A DNA stretch of 64,000 bases from Variovorax sp. PAMC26660 (GTDB taxonomy: Bacteria > Pseudomonadota > Gammaproteobacteria > Burkholderiales > Burkholderiaceae_C): positions 1,178,001-1,242,000 of the forward strand of contig NZ_CP060295.1 of NCBI RefSeq assembly GCF_014302995.1, in the 5' to 3' direction. Below the pieces are notes generated by a model. It had not been told where the DNA came from, made no database searches, and worked only from the letters and a program-made list of their open reading frames with translations. Shown piece after piece: positions 17,399 to 26,122 of the stretch (its first letter is position 1; every line of letters starts with the position of its first letter). The position numbers and the translations under genes are program-made.

Positions 17399-17854
17399 TT
17401 ACCGCTTGCCGGGCTTGGCGGCGTTCTTGACCGCGGGCGTGGTCTTCGCCGCGGCCGTGCCGGCGGAGCTGCGCGGCGCCTGGCTCACCGGCGACAGAGC
17501 GGTGTCGGTGCCATCGCCGTGGATGGCCGTGCCCAAGGCTCCGATGTCGCCCGTGTTGGCGCTGCCGCCCGCACCGGTACCGGCGGCCGCATCGGATACG
17601 TCGACGGCTTTGCGGGAGTCGGCCTCGGCCTGGACACGCAAACGCGCCTCCTGGAACTCCTCGTCGCCCTTGCGCTGCTCGGATGCGCTGGCCCGGGCCG
17701 CGTTGCTTTCGGCTGTTCTGTCCTTGATCGACTTGGAAGCGATCAGCGCTTCCTCGTCGTGCTCGGGCAACTCCGGCAGCTGCTCACCGGGTTTGAAGTT
17801 GCGGCGCTCGCCGTTGACGATCAACGCGACGTTGACCAGTGCGATCTTGCTCAT
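17399..17854 (-). CDS. Small head-region protein with Ala-rich tail (DUF7210-like)
   Basis: 151 aa. The first ~50 residues (MSKIALVNVALIVNGERRNF KPGEQLPELPEHDEEALIAS) form a compact domain with the V.LI..G....PG..L pattern of small phage DUF7210-type proteins. The remainder is charged and then low-complexity Ala/Thr/Gly ending in Lys/Arg, probably disordered. It lies between the major capsid and decoration genes and is likely a minor head protein. Confidence 0.65.
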   Translation of the reverse strand: MSKIALVNVALIVNGERRNFKPGEQLPELPEHDEEALIASKSIKDRTAESNAARASASEQRKGDEEFQEARLRVQAEADSRKAVDVSDAAAGTGAGGSANTGDIGALGTAIHGDGTDTALSPVSQAPRSSAGTAAAKTTPAVKNAAKPGKR

Positions 17855-17957
17855 GCTCTTTCCTTCTCGATGGATAGGTGGTTCCCTGCTCAACCTCGGG
17901 CGGCGGCACAGCCAGTGCTGGCCGCCGCCCGAGGGGCGACGCTTCGCGGGCGGGGAG

Positions 17958-18920
17958 TTATTTCGGGTTCTGGAAGAGGAAGCCGGCGGTGTTGTAGGCG
18001 ACGTTCGCGCGGCGCTCGTAGGTGGCGCCGTAGACCCAGCTCTTGAGGCCGCTCTCGTAGTACGGGGTCTCCGAGAACGGATGGCCTTCGAGCACGTTGG
18101 TGAAACCGAAGCCGGGTTCGGCCAGGCTGACCTCGGACGTGCCGTTGCCGCCGATCTTCGGCACGTAGGCCAGGATCGCGTTGTTGCCCCAGACGTCCTG
18201 GCCCACGTCGTTGCCATCCTTCCAGACAGCATCGCCGACCACGATGTTCTCGACCTTCAGGATCACCTTGAGCTGTTCGAGCGTCGCAGGCCCCATCTGC
18301 GTGGCGGGAAGGTAGCTCTTCACCTCGGCGTTCGTAGTGAGGGCCAGCTCCGAGTCGGCCGACAGGTTCAGCGTGTTCGGGCGCTTGCCGATCTTCTTGC
18401 GGACGATGTTCGACGCCGCCAGGATGTCGGTGACGGCCGTGCCCGACGTTGCGGTCCACTTCGTTCCGGCGGCCAGAGCCTGCACGTGGCCGGCCGCATA
18501 GCTGGCAGGGTCGGTGGCCAGGCCGGCGACTTCCAGCTCGTAATCGAGGCCCAGGATGTCATTGGCCGTCGACATGGCGATCTTCGAGATATCGAGGTAG
18601 TTGCCCACGTTGAGCTTGCGGCTCTGGTCGGCTTCGCGCAGCAGCTCGCGTGGCATCGGCACCTCGACCGAGTACTGCTCGACCGTGTAGGTCTTGCCTT
18701 CGTACTTGATCTCGACGCGCTTGGTCGGCGTGCCCGGTGCACGGCGCAGGTTGTAGCGACGGAAGCGCTCGTCGCCGAGCTGGGCCAGCGTGATGCCGTT
18801 CAGCGCCTGGGGCAGGCGCGGAAAGAGCTTCTCGGCGACATAGGTTCCCTGACCCATGCCGAGCAGCAGGCTGGACAGGATCGGGTTCTGCTTGAGACGT
18901 ATCTCGGCAAGGGTCATCAT
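17958..18920 (-). CDS. Major capsid protein
   Basis: 320 aa, MMTLAEIRLKQNPILSSLLL..., with the HK97-fold-type patterns YTVEQYSVEVPMPRELLREA, KIGKRPNTLNLSADSELALT and GDAVWKDGNDVGQDVWGNNA known from Mu-like/B3-like major head proteins. It assembles the icosahedral shell on the scaffold encoded upstream. The ribosome site AGGA is 10 bases before the first of two adjacent ATGs. Confidence 0.9.
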   Translation of the reverse strand: MMTLAEIRLKQNPILSSLLLGMGQGTYVAEKLFPRLPQALNGITLAQLGDERFRRYNLRRAPGTPTKRVEIKYEGKTYTVEQYSVEVPMPRELLREADQSRKLNVGNYLDISKIAMSTANDILGLDYELEVAGLATDPASYAAGHVQALAAGTKWTATSGTAVTDILAASNIVRKKIGKRPNTLNLSADSELALTTNAEVKSYLPATQMGPATLEQLKVILKVENIVVGDAVWKDGNDVGQDVWGNNAILAYVPKIGGNGTSEVSLAEPGFGFTNVLEGHPFSETPYYESGLKSWVYGATYERRANVAYNTAGFLFQNPK

Positions 18921-18978
18921 GGCAATTGGTTCCTAACGGTGTTGATGAACGGGTGCGGCTGGTGGGTGGCTGGCTGGC

Positions 18979-19485
18979 TCAGCTCGTGAACGAGGTGACG
19001 TGCGACACCGCCTCGGAGTAGCTGACCTTCTTCTCGCGCATGTAGGCCTGGGCGGCCTTGTCGATCTCGGCGTCGGACTTGCCCTTGGCGCCGCCGGCTT
19101 CCGCGCCTTCACCGCCACCACCAGGTGCGAACTCGCCGAAGCTCACCACCGGCTTGGCGTCGGCGATCAGGCTTTGCAGCCACTGCAGCGGCGCGACCTT
19201 GCGGGTGGTGTCGCCTTCGGAGAACGACACCGCCTCGGCGTCGGCCAGGGCGGCCTGGGTGGCCACAGCCATGTCCTTGTCTTTCGGCAGCAGCTTGCCG
19301 GCCTTGATCTGGGTTTCCGCGAACGACACATAAGTCGCATGGCGGTCCTTCTTCTGCTGCTCGGCAAAGCTGGTGACCTGGGTCTTCGCTTCGTCGCGCT
19401 CGCGCTCGGCCTTTTCGCGTGCGGTCTTCAGTTCGTCGCGTTCGCGTTGGACCGCGTCGAGCTTGTCCTGCAATTCCTTGCTCAT
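18979..19485 (-). CDS. Nested scaffold protein from internal start (Mu gpZ-like)
   Basis: An in-frame ATG at 19485 (MSKELQDKLDAVQ) is preceded by CAGGAG with 9-base spacing, a ribosome site better than most in the operon. It yields a 168-aa protein consisting only of the coiled-coil scaffold part, matching the I/Z arrangement of Mu. Production of the separate protein is inferred from the site. Confidence 0.65.
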   Translation of the reverse strand: MSKELQDKLDAVQRERDELKTAREKAERERDEAKTQVTSFAEQQKKDRHATYVSFAETQIKAGKLLPKDKDMAVATQAALADAEAVSFSEGDTTRKVAPLQWLQSLIADAKPVVSFGEFAPGGGGEGAEAGGAKGKSDAEIDKAAQAYMREKKVSYSEAVSHVTSFTS

Positions 19486-19992
19486 GTCGTCTTGCTCCTG
19501 GGAGGGTTGGTTGGTTGAGGGAGTGGCTTCGGAAAACTGGACGAGCCCAGCGGCCTCGCCCTCGGAAAACTGGATGTCTGCCAGGCCGGCGATCGCGGGC
19601 GGCTGCGCGCCGAGGTTGGCAACGTGGCGCAAGTACCAGGCACCAGACACGGGGTTGTTGGGGTGGCCCGGCGGATAGAAGCTCGCGCTGCGCTTCTTGA
19701 AACGGCCGGCGCGCACCATCTCCGCGAACTGCGGCTCGACCTGATGCGTGTCCATCAGCAGGCGACCGGACTCCGCGCGCAGACCCTTCACCCAGCCATA
19801 GGCCGGAAGGTTGTGTTCGGGGTGGCCCACGGTCAGCGGGGCTTCGCGTTTTGCCGGGTCATAGACCGCGGCCATGCGCTGCACGTCGGCCTCGCTGAAT
19901 TCGTGCGTGGTTCCGCTGTCGTCGGTGTGGCGACCGGCGCGGAAGATCTCGACGCCTTCGGGCAGTGCTACGGTGGGTGCGGTTTTGGGCAT
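18979..19992 (-). CDS. Mu gpI-like head maturation protease / scaffold
   Basis: 337 aa. The N-terminal half is the protease, with LTVGHPEH around residues 53-60 supplying the candidate catalytic His and KKRSASFYPPG around 99-109 the candidate Ser. The C-terminal half is a charged coiled coil (DKLDAVQRERDELKTAREKA ERERDEAKTQ) with a Gly-rich linker and a conserved tail, as in scaffolds. Mu gpI carries the scaffold Z as its own C-terminus, and the same design is visible here with an internal start at 19485. It directly precedes the major capsid gene in transcription. Confidence 0.88.
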   Translation of the reverse strand: MPKTAPTVALPEGVEIFRAGRHTDDSGTTHEFSEADVQRMAAVYDPAKREAPLTVGHPEHNLPAYGWVKGLRAESGRLLMDTHQVEPQFAEMVRAGRFKKRSASFYPPGHPNNPVSGAWYLRHVANLGAQPPAIAGLADIQFSEGEAAGLVQFSEATPSTNQPSQEQDDMSKELQDKLDAVQRERDELKTAREKAERERDEAKTQVTSFAEQQKKDRHATYVSFAETQIKAGKLLPKDKDMAVATQAALADAEAVSFSEGDTTRKVAPLQWLQSLIADAKPVVSFGEFAPGGGGEGAEAGGAKGKSDAEIDKAAQAYMREKKVSYSEAVSHVTSFTS

Positions 19993-20249
19993 GCCCCGCA
20001 GTCTCGGGATTACCCGAGAGCGAATCTATGCACCGAGGTCAAAACTTATCTGGGGGTCTGGTGGCCGTTTCGACCAGGTCAAGCGCCGAACATCGAAAGT
20101 GCGGTCGGCATCTCGATACCGCCTTCCTCTGTAAAACGTTTAGAAGGCTTTACGGCGGGCCTCAATCGAGGTCGAGCTACATCCGAAGCCACCCGACCCC
20201 GCGAAACGCGCCTGAGGGCCGCATTTGAGGGCTTGGTGCGGCATCGCGG
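19993..20249 (-). promoter_or_regulatory. Leader of the protease gene with 7-bp hairpin (20002-20019)
   Basis: This is the longest gap in the late operon. TCTCGGG-ATTA-CCCGAGA (20002-20019) forms a perfect 7-bp hairpin that ends 10 bases before the protease start and overlaps the place where its ribosome site should be. There is no T-run, so it is not a terminator. AT-richer patches at 20035-20050 and 20130-20155 may contain a late promoter, but no clear -35/-10 pair was found, and no gene was seen. Confidence 0.45.
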
Positions 20250-20762
20250 TTACGCCCCAACGATGTAGGTCCCGACGATGTCCACGATGTTCGCGCGATC
20301 GGCATCCGAGAAGCCAGCGAACTCGCGCGCGGGGATGTCGCCCCACAGGTGCGGGAAGGCTTCACGCGTGCCGCCGTAGTTGAACATCGCGCCGTAGATC
20401 ATGGGGCTGCCGATCGAGACCGTGTCCTGTCCTTCGAGCTGGTAGTTGATCGTCGTCTGCAACGCCTTCGTCTCGCCCGTGCCGGGCTTCTTCGATGCGG
20501 CACGCGCTGCGCCGCGCTTGCTCAACGTGCCGTCCTTCTTGTGGCTGTTCTTGAACAGTCCGAGGTACATCGCCACGGTGACGTCGGAGTTGCGCGCCCA
20601 GGGCGTGCCGTCCGGCGACTTCGCATCGGCGAAGTGCTGCTTCATGCTCTCGGTCATGTCCTCGCCGATCTCGGCGAGCGCGGGCTGCATGTTGTCCATG
20701 CGCTGCATCACGCCGCCCAGGATCGAGAGCACGCCCTGCGCGTTGACCGACGACTCGATCAT
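20250..20762 (-). CDS. Mu gpG-like virion morphogenesis protein
   Basis: 170 aa from the ATG at 20762, overlapping the gpF-like stop by 4 bases. The N-terminal pattern GGVMQRMDNMQPALAEIGED MTESMKQHFADAKSPDGTPW and the end FPHLWGDIPAREFAGFSDAD are typical of the Mu gpG family, required for tail assembly and head-tail joining. The length is usual. Confidence 0.88.
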   Translation of the reverse strand: MIESSVNAQGVLSILGGVMQRMDNMQPALAEIGEDMTESMKQHFADAKSPDGTPWARNSDVTVAMYLGLFKNSHKKDGTLSKRGAARAASKKPGTGETKALQTTINYQLEGQDTVSIGSPMIYGAMFNYGGTREAFPHLWGDIPAREFAGFSDADRANIVDIVGTYIVGA

Positions 20763-21538
20763 GGCTGTGTCCTCGGTGCGGCGAGATCCTGCGACAGCGC
20801 GCGTGCGATCGCGGGCGGATAGGTGATGAGCTTGTCCTGCACCATCTGCTGCAGCGACGTGTCGGAGTCCGCACCAGGTGCATACGCCCAGCCGCGGTCG
20901 ATGCCTACCGGCGCGCCGGTCTTGGGGTCGATCTCGTCCCAGCCGTCCGGCGGCTCTGTCGGGTCGCCGTCTGCAGGCGCACGCTTGGCCACGATGCGGC
21001 ACTGGCAACCCCAGCCGTTGGGGCCAAAGTGGGTCAGCCAGAACGGATGGTCGTAGGGCAACGTCAACCCGTTCCAGGCCAGGTGCATCGGCCGTGGGTG
21101 CAGGACGCCATCGGCATGCAGGTAGCACCAGAACCGGCGCACCGCGAGCAGGCCTGGCTGCAGGAGCTGGGCGCGTCGTCCGGCCGAGTAGCTCGTGCTG
21201 ACGTTGGCGCTGTAGATCGTGCGGGTGCGCCAGGCTTCGCCGGCCTTCGTGCCTTCGCCGGTCCATCCAGTCCAGCCCGAGCGCGCCACGGCCTGGGCGA
21301 AGTCGCGCCGGAACTGCCCGATGCTGTCGCCGCCCACCGCCTTGTCTACGGCCTGGAAGAGATCGGAGAGCAGATCGGCCTTCTGTGCGCCGGCCACGAT
21401 GAATGCGCGATCGTGCGCCCGCTGCCAGATGTCGTCCCAGCGTTCGGTGGGCAGTGCCAACTTTGCGCGGAAGAAGTCGATCTGCTCCTGGAAGCGCTGG
21501 CGCGCCGCCTTGAGCGCGACCGAGAGAGAGTCCGCCAT
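20759..21538 (-). CDS. Mu gpF-like minor head (SPP1 gp7-type) protein
   Basis: 259 aa. The segment TRTIYSANVSTSYSAGRRAQ ... FWCYLHADGVLHPRPMHLAW NG followed by GPNGWGCQCRIVAK is the characteristic phage Mu F / SPP1 gp7 minor-head motif, including the WGC.C cysteines. It is packaged with the portal and may be ejected with DNA. It overlaps the portal stop by one base. Confidence 0.9.
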   Translation of the reverse strand: MADSLSVALKAARQRFQEQIDFFRAKLALPTERWDDIWQRAHDRAFIVAGAQKADLLSDLFQAVDKAVGGDSIGQFRRDFAQAVARSGWTGWTGEGTKAGEAWRTRTIYSANVSTSYSAGRRAQLLQPGLLAVRRFWCYLHADGVLHPRPMHLAWNGLTLPYDHPFWLTHFGPNGWGCQCRIVAKRAPADGDPTEPPDGWDEIDPKTGAPVGIDRGWAYAPGADSDTSLQQMVQDKLITYPPAIARALSQDLAAPRTQP

Positions 21539-23118
21539 CAGGTGGCTCCCTCGGGCTGCAACGTAGTTTCAGTGGCGACAGCATCCATGCCGGCCAGCTC
21601 GGCCGCGGCGAATGCCAGGGCCATCAGCTCCACCAGCTCGGCGCCAGGCAGATCACCGTAGGCGGCGAGCAGTCGATCGCGCAGTTGGTCCGGCCCGTCG
21701 ACGCCATCGACCATGGCGCGTATGCGTTCCATCCAGTCGCGCAGCACCAGGTCGCCGCCATCGCCGAGGATGCGCGCAATGCGATCGGCCCAGCCGCTGG
21801 GCTCGGCGAAGTTGGCGGCCGACGTGGCTTGGCCCTCGTCGTTCGCAGCAGCTGCAGGCGTGCCGCTGCCAGCGAGCCGCGGCAGACCTTGCGGCGGCGG
21901 CACCGGTGCAGCTGCCTTCTTCTCCCAGCCCTCGCCGTACTTCGCGCGCACGGCGTCGACGGACAGCTCGAAGCCCATCTCCGTCACGTTCTTGTCTACT
22001 TCGCTCTCGGCCTTGCGGTCATCGTCGTCCTTGACCTTGCGATAGACCTGGCAGCGCTGCAAGCCGTTGTAGTCGCAGATCCAGGCGAGCAGCGTTTCGT
22101 TGACCGTCTCGCTCAGGAGGTCGCTGTCGGCCTGTGTGAGGTCTTCGCGCACGTCCTCGCGTTCCTTGCTGGCCGCAGCCACCGCGCCGCCGCCCTTCGA
22201 GCGCGATTCTTGGCCGGTGAGCACGGCACCGATCCAGTCGTCCATGTATTCGCACAGTGCCTGCTGCGTGGTGACGTTGCCGTTGAGTTTGGATTCCAGC
22301 AGGGCGATCTCCATACCCTCGGGCGTCATCACGAAGCCGTCGCTGTTGAAGGCGCGCAAAGCATCGGCGAGCGTGCCTTTCTCTTTCGGGCCAGCGGTGC
22401 GCGGGTATTTGCCGTGCAGCGTGGGCGAGCCGAAGCGGTCGCACAGCTTGTTCCAGGCCACGATGCCCTTGCGCTTGAAGAACACCGGCCAGTAGAGCTG
22501 CAGACCCAGACCGGTGCCATAGGGGTTGTCGTCCTCGGGGTTCACGCGGTGGACGATGAACTTGCGGTCAGGCACCGGGACGCCGGTGAGCATGTTGTCG
22601 CGCTTGAGCATGCGCAGCCGCGGCGGCTCGTTCTCGTCTTCCTGGACGTAAACGAAGCGGCGCTGCGCACGCTTGACGATCCGCTTCGGCACCACCATGC
22701 CGTTGCGAATCGTCCAGACGATCTCGGCCACGGCATAGCCGGCCAGTAGCGCTTCGAGCAGCTCGGAACACACGCGGTCGAAGGCCGATTCCTTCAGGAT
22801 CGAGGTCAGCGTCTCGGCGTCCTTGGTGGCATTGGGGGCGGTGGCGTCGACAGGCTCGACCTGCCAAGGTTTGCCGACGAGCGCGAGCTGGCGCTTTTGC
22901 AGACCGTCGAAGACCTTGCCGTCTCGCTTCAGCTCGCGGTAGAGCTGGACGTTGCCCTGTCCGCGTTCGAGCAGCAGCGGGTCGTTGGTCCGCAGCACGC
23001 CCATGTAGGCGATCTCGAAGGGATCCTGCAGCCTGTTGGCGAACTCGGTATCGAACTCGGGCGCAGCAAGCGCTGGCGCCGTCATGGTGTTGCGGGTGGG
23101 ACGGGTGCGTTTAGCCAT
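21538..23118 (-). CDS. Portal protein (Mu gp29-like, DUF935)
   Basis: 526 aa from the ATG at 23118 (MAKRTRPTRNTM). Patterns such as GLQKRQLALVGKPWQVEP, DRKFIVHRVNPEDDNPYGTG LG, WNKLCDRFGSPTLHGKYPR and LTGQESRSKGGGAVAAASKE REDV mark the DUF935 family. It forms the DNA-entry dodecamer at the capsid vertex. The Ala/Pro-rich part (about 425-460) is a linker to a C-terminal helical domain. It overlaps the terminase stop by 8 bases. Confidence 0.92.
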   Translation of the reverse strand: MAKRTRPTRNTMTAPALAAPEFDTEFANRLQDPFEIAYMGVLRTNDPLLLERGQGNVQLYRELKRDGKVFDGLQKRQLALVGKPWQVEPVDATAPNATKDAETLTSILKESAFDRVCSELLEALLAGYAVAEIVWTIRNGMVVPKRIVKRAQRRFVYVQEDENEPPRLRMLKRDNMLTGVPVPDRKFIVHRVNPEDDNPYGTGLGLQLYWPVFFKRKGIVAWNKLCDRFGSPTLHGKYPRTAGPKEKGTLADALRAFNSDGFVMTPEGMEIALLESKLNGNVTTQQALCEYMDDWIGAVLTGQESRSKGGGAVAAASKEREDVREDLTQADSDLLSETVNETLLAWICDYNGLQRCQVYRKVKDDDDRKAESEVDKNVTEMGFELSVDAVRAKYGEGWEKKAAAPVPPPQGLPRLAGSGTPAAAANDEGQATSAANFAEPSGWADRIARILGDGGDLVLRDWMERIRAMVDGVDGPDQLRDRLLAAYGDLPGAELVELMALAFAAAELAGMDAVATETTLQPEGAT

Positions 23119-24598
23119 AGAGGAAGTCCTGTGCGTCGCTGACGCTCTCGCGCGGGCCGCTGCTGGTGAATTCGATCGGGGTGATGTCGAGCTGCGTTGC
23201 CGCGTGGGCGTAGACGCAGGCCATCGCGCCGTCGCCGTGGCGATCGCCGGATGTCTTGCCTTCCGGCAGGCGGGCAACACCGCGCACCAACTTGATGGCG
23301 CGATGGTCCTGTAGCAGGTCGTCGTGCTCGGGAATGGTGATGGTCCCGTCCTCGAAGGCGGCTTTGTACGGCGGCATGTGATCGCGGTACCAGGCCTCGG
23401 TCGCCATCAGACGCTCGACCACCGAGCCGTATTTGTCGAATGCGGCCTCGCCGATGTAGCTGCCGTTGCCGCGGCTGTCGATCACCATGCCGGACAGGCG
23501 GGGCAACACATCGGCGATCGCGTACAGCACCTGCAGCTGCTGGTTGTAGGGGACGTTCTTCAGTTCGACCAGGAACGGAATGCGGACATGCAGGTTGCTC
23601 GCGATCTCGGCGGGTGCGATGACCGAGAGGTCACCGGTGCGCGCGAAGTCCATGCCGAGCGCATGCCGCAGCTCGGGATTGAACTTGAGCAGCGGCAGCA
23701 ATTCGTCCTTGATCCAGTCGGCCATGAGCCGCGCGCGCAGCTCCGGACTGGAGTTGTTGAACTCACGTGTGCCGTTGAAGCGCAGCACCGGCGCAGGACG
23801 CATGCACGCCTCGATCTGGGTGCGCGTGAGCCAGGCACCACCGCCCTGTGCGGGGATGCAGAACAGTTCCTCATCCTCGTTCGGCTTGTAGCGCTTGATC
23901 ATGGCGCGGCGCCACTCGGCCTCCCGCTCGGGCGACCACTCTTGGCCGGTGACCGCGCAGATCTTCCGGTAGAGACCGTCGTGCAGCGCATCGTCCAATG
24001 TGACGCGGTGCAGGCTGTAGTCGAACTTCCCGGCGCGCACGTCGTTCACCAGCTCGTTGAACGGGTTGTCGTCGCCGTTGTGCGTGCTGATGATGCGGAT
24101 CTGCCCGCCCCACATCGTCATGGCCATGGCGGCCTTGAGCAGCCCCTGGATGTCGTCCACGAAGCCCGCTTCATCGATCACCAGCCGCTCGCCAGGTCGC
24201 CCCTTTGAGCGAAGGTTCCGCGGGTTGCTGGTGAAGGCCTGGATCTGGTGACCGCTGTCGAACTTGATCGTGTAGGTCAGGATCTGCTTGTCCTCGACCT
24301 CCAGCACCGACTCCTCGATCTGGCTTGCCGCGGCATTGAAAGCACGCGCCCAGGTGGCGCAGTCCTGGATGAACCCCTGGGTCATCTCCTTGTTGTAGGA
24401 GATGTAGTAGACGTTCGCGCCCTCCGTGCTGGCGGCATAGAGCACGTTGTCGGCCGCCTCTGCGTAGCTCAATCCGATGCGGCGCGACTTCTCGATGATC
24501 TTGACGGGCGAGGTGTCGGAGATCCACTTGACCTGATAGGCCATCAGGATCGCCGCGGCCTGCGCAGTCTGGGTGCGCTGCACGTCGAGCTGGGTCAC
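23111..24598 (-). CDS. Terminase large subunit (Mu gp28-like)
   Basis: 495 aa. ATPase: Walker-A variant KSRRIGLS (37-44) and Walker B LVIDEA (139-144). Nuclease: ALGMDFARTGDLSV and MVIDSRGNGSYIGEAAFDKY supply acidic RNase-H-fold residues, with DRHGDGAMA near the end. It cuts and translocates phage DNA into the prohead. The GTG start overlaps the small terminase stop by 4 bases. The length is normal for Mu-like terminases. Confidence 0.93.
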   Translation of the reverse strand: MTQLDVQRTQTAQAAAILMAYQVKWISDTSPVKIIEKSRRIGLSYAEAADNVLYAASTEGANVYYISYNKEMTQGFIQDCATWARAFNAAASQIEESVLEVEDKQILTYTIKFDSGHQIQAFTSNPRNLRSKGRPGERLVIDEAGFVDDIQGLLKAAMAMTMWGGQIRIISTHNGDDNPFNELVNDVRAGKFDYSLHRVTLDDALHDGLYRKICAVTGQEWSPEREAEWRRAMIKRYKPNEDEELFCIPAQGGGAWLTRTQIEACMRPAPVLRFNGTREFNNSSPELRARLMADWIKDELLPLLKFNPELRHALGMDFARTGDLSVIAPAEIASNLHVRIPFLVELKNVPYNQQLQVLYAIADVLPRLSGMVIDSRGNGSYIGEAAFDKYGSVVERLMATEAWYRDHMPPYKAAFEDGTITIPEHDDLLQDHRAIKLVRGVARLPEGKTSGDRHGDGAMACVYAHAATQLDITPIEFTSSGPRESVSDAQDFLYG

Positions 24599-25170
24599 AG
24601 CGCCCCCAGGATGGCGGCCCGCAGCGCTTCTACGCCGGTCTTGGACAGCCCCTGCTGCTTGGCGGTCTCGGCGGCCTGCTGGGCGGCCTCCGCGAACGCC
24701 TTCTTTCGAGCGGCCTCGGCGACCTCGGCCTGGAACTTCTTGAGGTTCACGCTGCTGCGAGTCAGCGTGGCGATGTTCTTCGCTGCGGCGCTGAGCATGC
24801 CGACACGCTCGCCAGCGTCATGGTCGGGATCATCAGCCTCCTGCAGGTTGAGGATCGCCTCGAACAGTTCGGTCTGCACCAAGGCCGTTAGCGCCTCGCT
24901 GCGCGCGTCCTGGCTGTCGCCGGCATGTTCGCTGATCATGCGCGCGGCTTCCGTGCTCGCCTTGATGGCGGCCAGCCGCCGGTCCAGCTTCGAGCCGTAG
25001 CGATGCAGCGCCGAGCGGCTCGGCAAGCCGCCTGCCCTGGCCTCGGCCGGGAAGCGCTCCTGCAGATCGGCGATCAGTTCATCCAGGGTCTGCGCGCCGG
25101 TGGCGAGCATGGCCTCAATGTATGACTTGGTCTCCGGCGCCAGGCGGTGGATGGTGCTCTTGCGGCCCAT
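24595..25170 (-). CDS. Terminase small subunit-like protein (Mu gp27-like, DUF3486)
   Basis: 191 aa, MGRKSTIHRLAPETKSYIEA ..., with the N-terminal helix-turn-helix and the LPSRSALHRYGSKL motif of DUF3486. C-terminal Ala/Gln/Lys-rich helices (about 140-185) likely drive oligomerisation. It should recognise the phage end and hand DNA to the large subunit. Confidence 0.9.
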   Translation of the reverse strand: MGRKSTIHRLAPETKSYIEAMLATGAQTLDELIADLQERFPAEARAGGLPSRSALHRYGSKLDRRLAAIKASTEAARMISEHAGDSQDARSEALTALVQTELFEAILNLQEADDPDHDAGERVGMLSAAAKNIATLTRSSVNLKKFQAEVAEAARKKAFAEAAQQAAETAKQQGLSKTGVEALRAAILGAL

Positions 25171-25173
25171 GAC

Positions 25174-25482
25174 TTACCAGTACTTCGCCGGGCGGCCGAT
25201 GCCAGGCTCGCAGTCGATCGTGTACTCGGCAACGTCGGTGCCGAAGCGCGTGAGGTCGGCGAACCACGGCCCGCTCGGGTCCTTGCGGATCTTGACCAGG
25301 TCGCGATCAGCCAGGTAGTCGATCTCGCGGCGCAGCTCCAGGGGTGTGGCGTCTGGATAGATGGCGCTTGCGGCCGACAGCACGACGCTCTCGTGCGCGC
25401 CGATCGGGCGCGCGTTGTTGAGCGCCAGCAGGATGAGCCAGCGCAGGCCTTCGCGCCGCACCTTGGCGGAGTCGATGTTCAT
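25174..25482 (-). CDS. Mu gp26-like winged-helix phage protein (VpaChn25_0724 type)
   Basis: 102 aa from the ATG at 25482. REGLRWLILLALNNARPIGA, TPLELRREIDYLADRDLVKI and the closing PGIGRPAKYW are typical of the small winged-helix protein found between DUF2730 and DUF3486 genes in Mu-like phages. Its role is unknown; the position suggests packaging. It overlaps the DUF2730-like gene by 4 bases. Confidence 0.83.
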   Translation of the reverse strand: MNIDSAKVRREGLRWLILLALNNARPIGAHESVVLSAASAIYPDATPLELRREIDYLADRDLVKIRKDPSGPWFADLTRFGTDVAEYTIDCEPGIGRPAKYW

Positions 25483-25862
25483 TGAGTCCCTCCCAGCATT
25501 GAGCGCAGCTGCGCGTTTTCGATTCGCCCCGCCAGGCCGTCGAGCTTGGCCTCGATCACGGTCTGCCCACGGATGTAGTCGTCCCGCATGACGTAGCGCA
25601 GCGGCAGGTCGGCCTGAAACTTCAGAAATTCGCGCTCCACGCGCTGCCACTGGATGGTCTCGTCGCGGTTGACCTGCTCGATGCCGTCGAGCCGGGAGGC
25701 GAGTTGCACCTGAGCCTCAGCGCGTGTCTTCTCCTGGTTGGCGAATCGCTCGTCCAGGTTCTTGCCGATCAAGCGCAGGATGAGCGCAGCGCCACCGGCA
25801 CAGAAGGTGAAGAACGAGACAAGCAGGCCGACCAGCTGCCAGAAATCAGCTTGCAGCGTCAC
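25479..25862 (-). CDS. DUF2730-like membrane protein
   Basis: 127 aa. One membrane helix at residues 9-32 (LVGLLVSFFTFCAGGAALIL), then a long amphipathic coiled coil. It matches the position and shape of Mu gp25-type DUF2730 proteins lying between the spanins and the small terminase. The GTG start overlaps the Rz1 stop by 4 bases (GTGA). Possibly a membrane-bound assembly or lysis accessory. Confidence 0.78.
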   Translation of the reverse strand: MTLQADFWQLVGLLVSFFTFCAGGAALILRLIGKNLDERFANQEKTRAEAQVQLASRLDGIEQVNRDETIQWQRVEREFLKFQADLPLRYVMRDDYIRGQTVIEAKLDGLAGRIENAQLRSMLGGTQ

Positions 25863-26122
25863 TGCTGGCCTCCGTCTAGGTAGTCGAGCAGATCGACCAA
25901 GCGGCCGGCGCAGATGCCGTAAAGGTCGTAGAGGTCTTTGAGCGTGATGAGCACGGGGTCTACCTCACGGCCTGTCGGCGGTTGGGTTGGCGCTGGGCAG
26001 CGCGAGGTGTATTCCGCTGGCAGCGGCTTCTGCAGCGCGGGCGTGGGCCTGGGCGAGCTGGCGCATGCTGTCAGCAGGAAACAGGCAGCCAGCGCGATCG
26101 CCAGCGGTCGGGGTGAGGCCAT
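25859..26122 (-). CDS. Rz1-like outer-membrane spanin lipoprotein
   Basis: 87 aa from the ATG at 26122, preferred over 26149 because AGGAG sits 7 bases upstream. A lipoprotein signal (LAIALAACFLLTAC) gives a lipidated Cys, followed by a Pro-rich mature part, as in Rz1. It is embedded out of frame in the last 158 bases of Rz, the classic overlapping Rz/Rz1 architecture. The outer-membrane half of the spanin pair fuses inner and outer membranes at lysis. Confidence 0.85.
   Translation of the reverse strand: MASPRPLAIALAACFLLTACASSPRPTPALQKPLPAEYTSRCPAPTQPPTGREVDPVLITLKDLYDLYGICAGRLVDLLDYLDGGQQ

Noticed and set aside
16929..18989. 686-codon + strand frame over head genes
   Set aside because: Antisense shadow of capsid and neighbouring genes.
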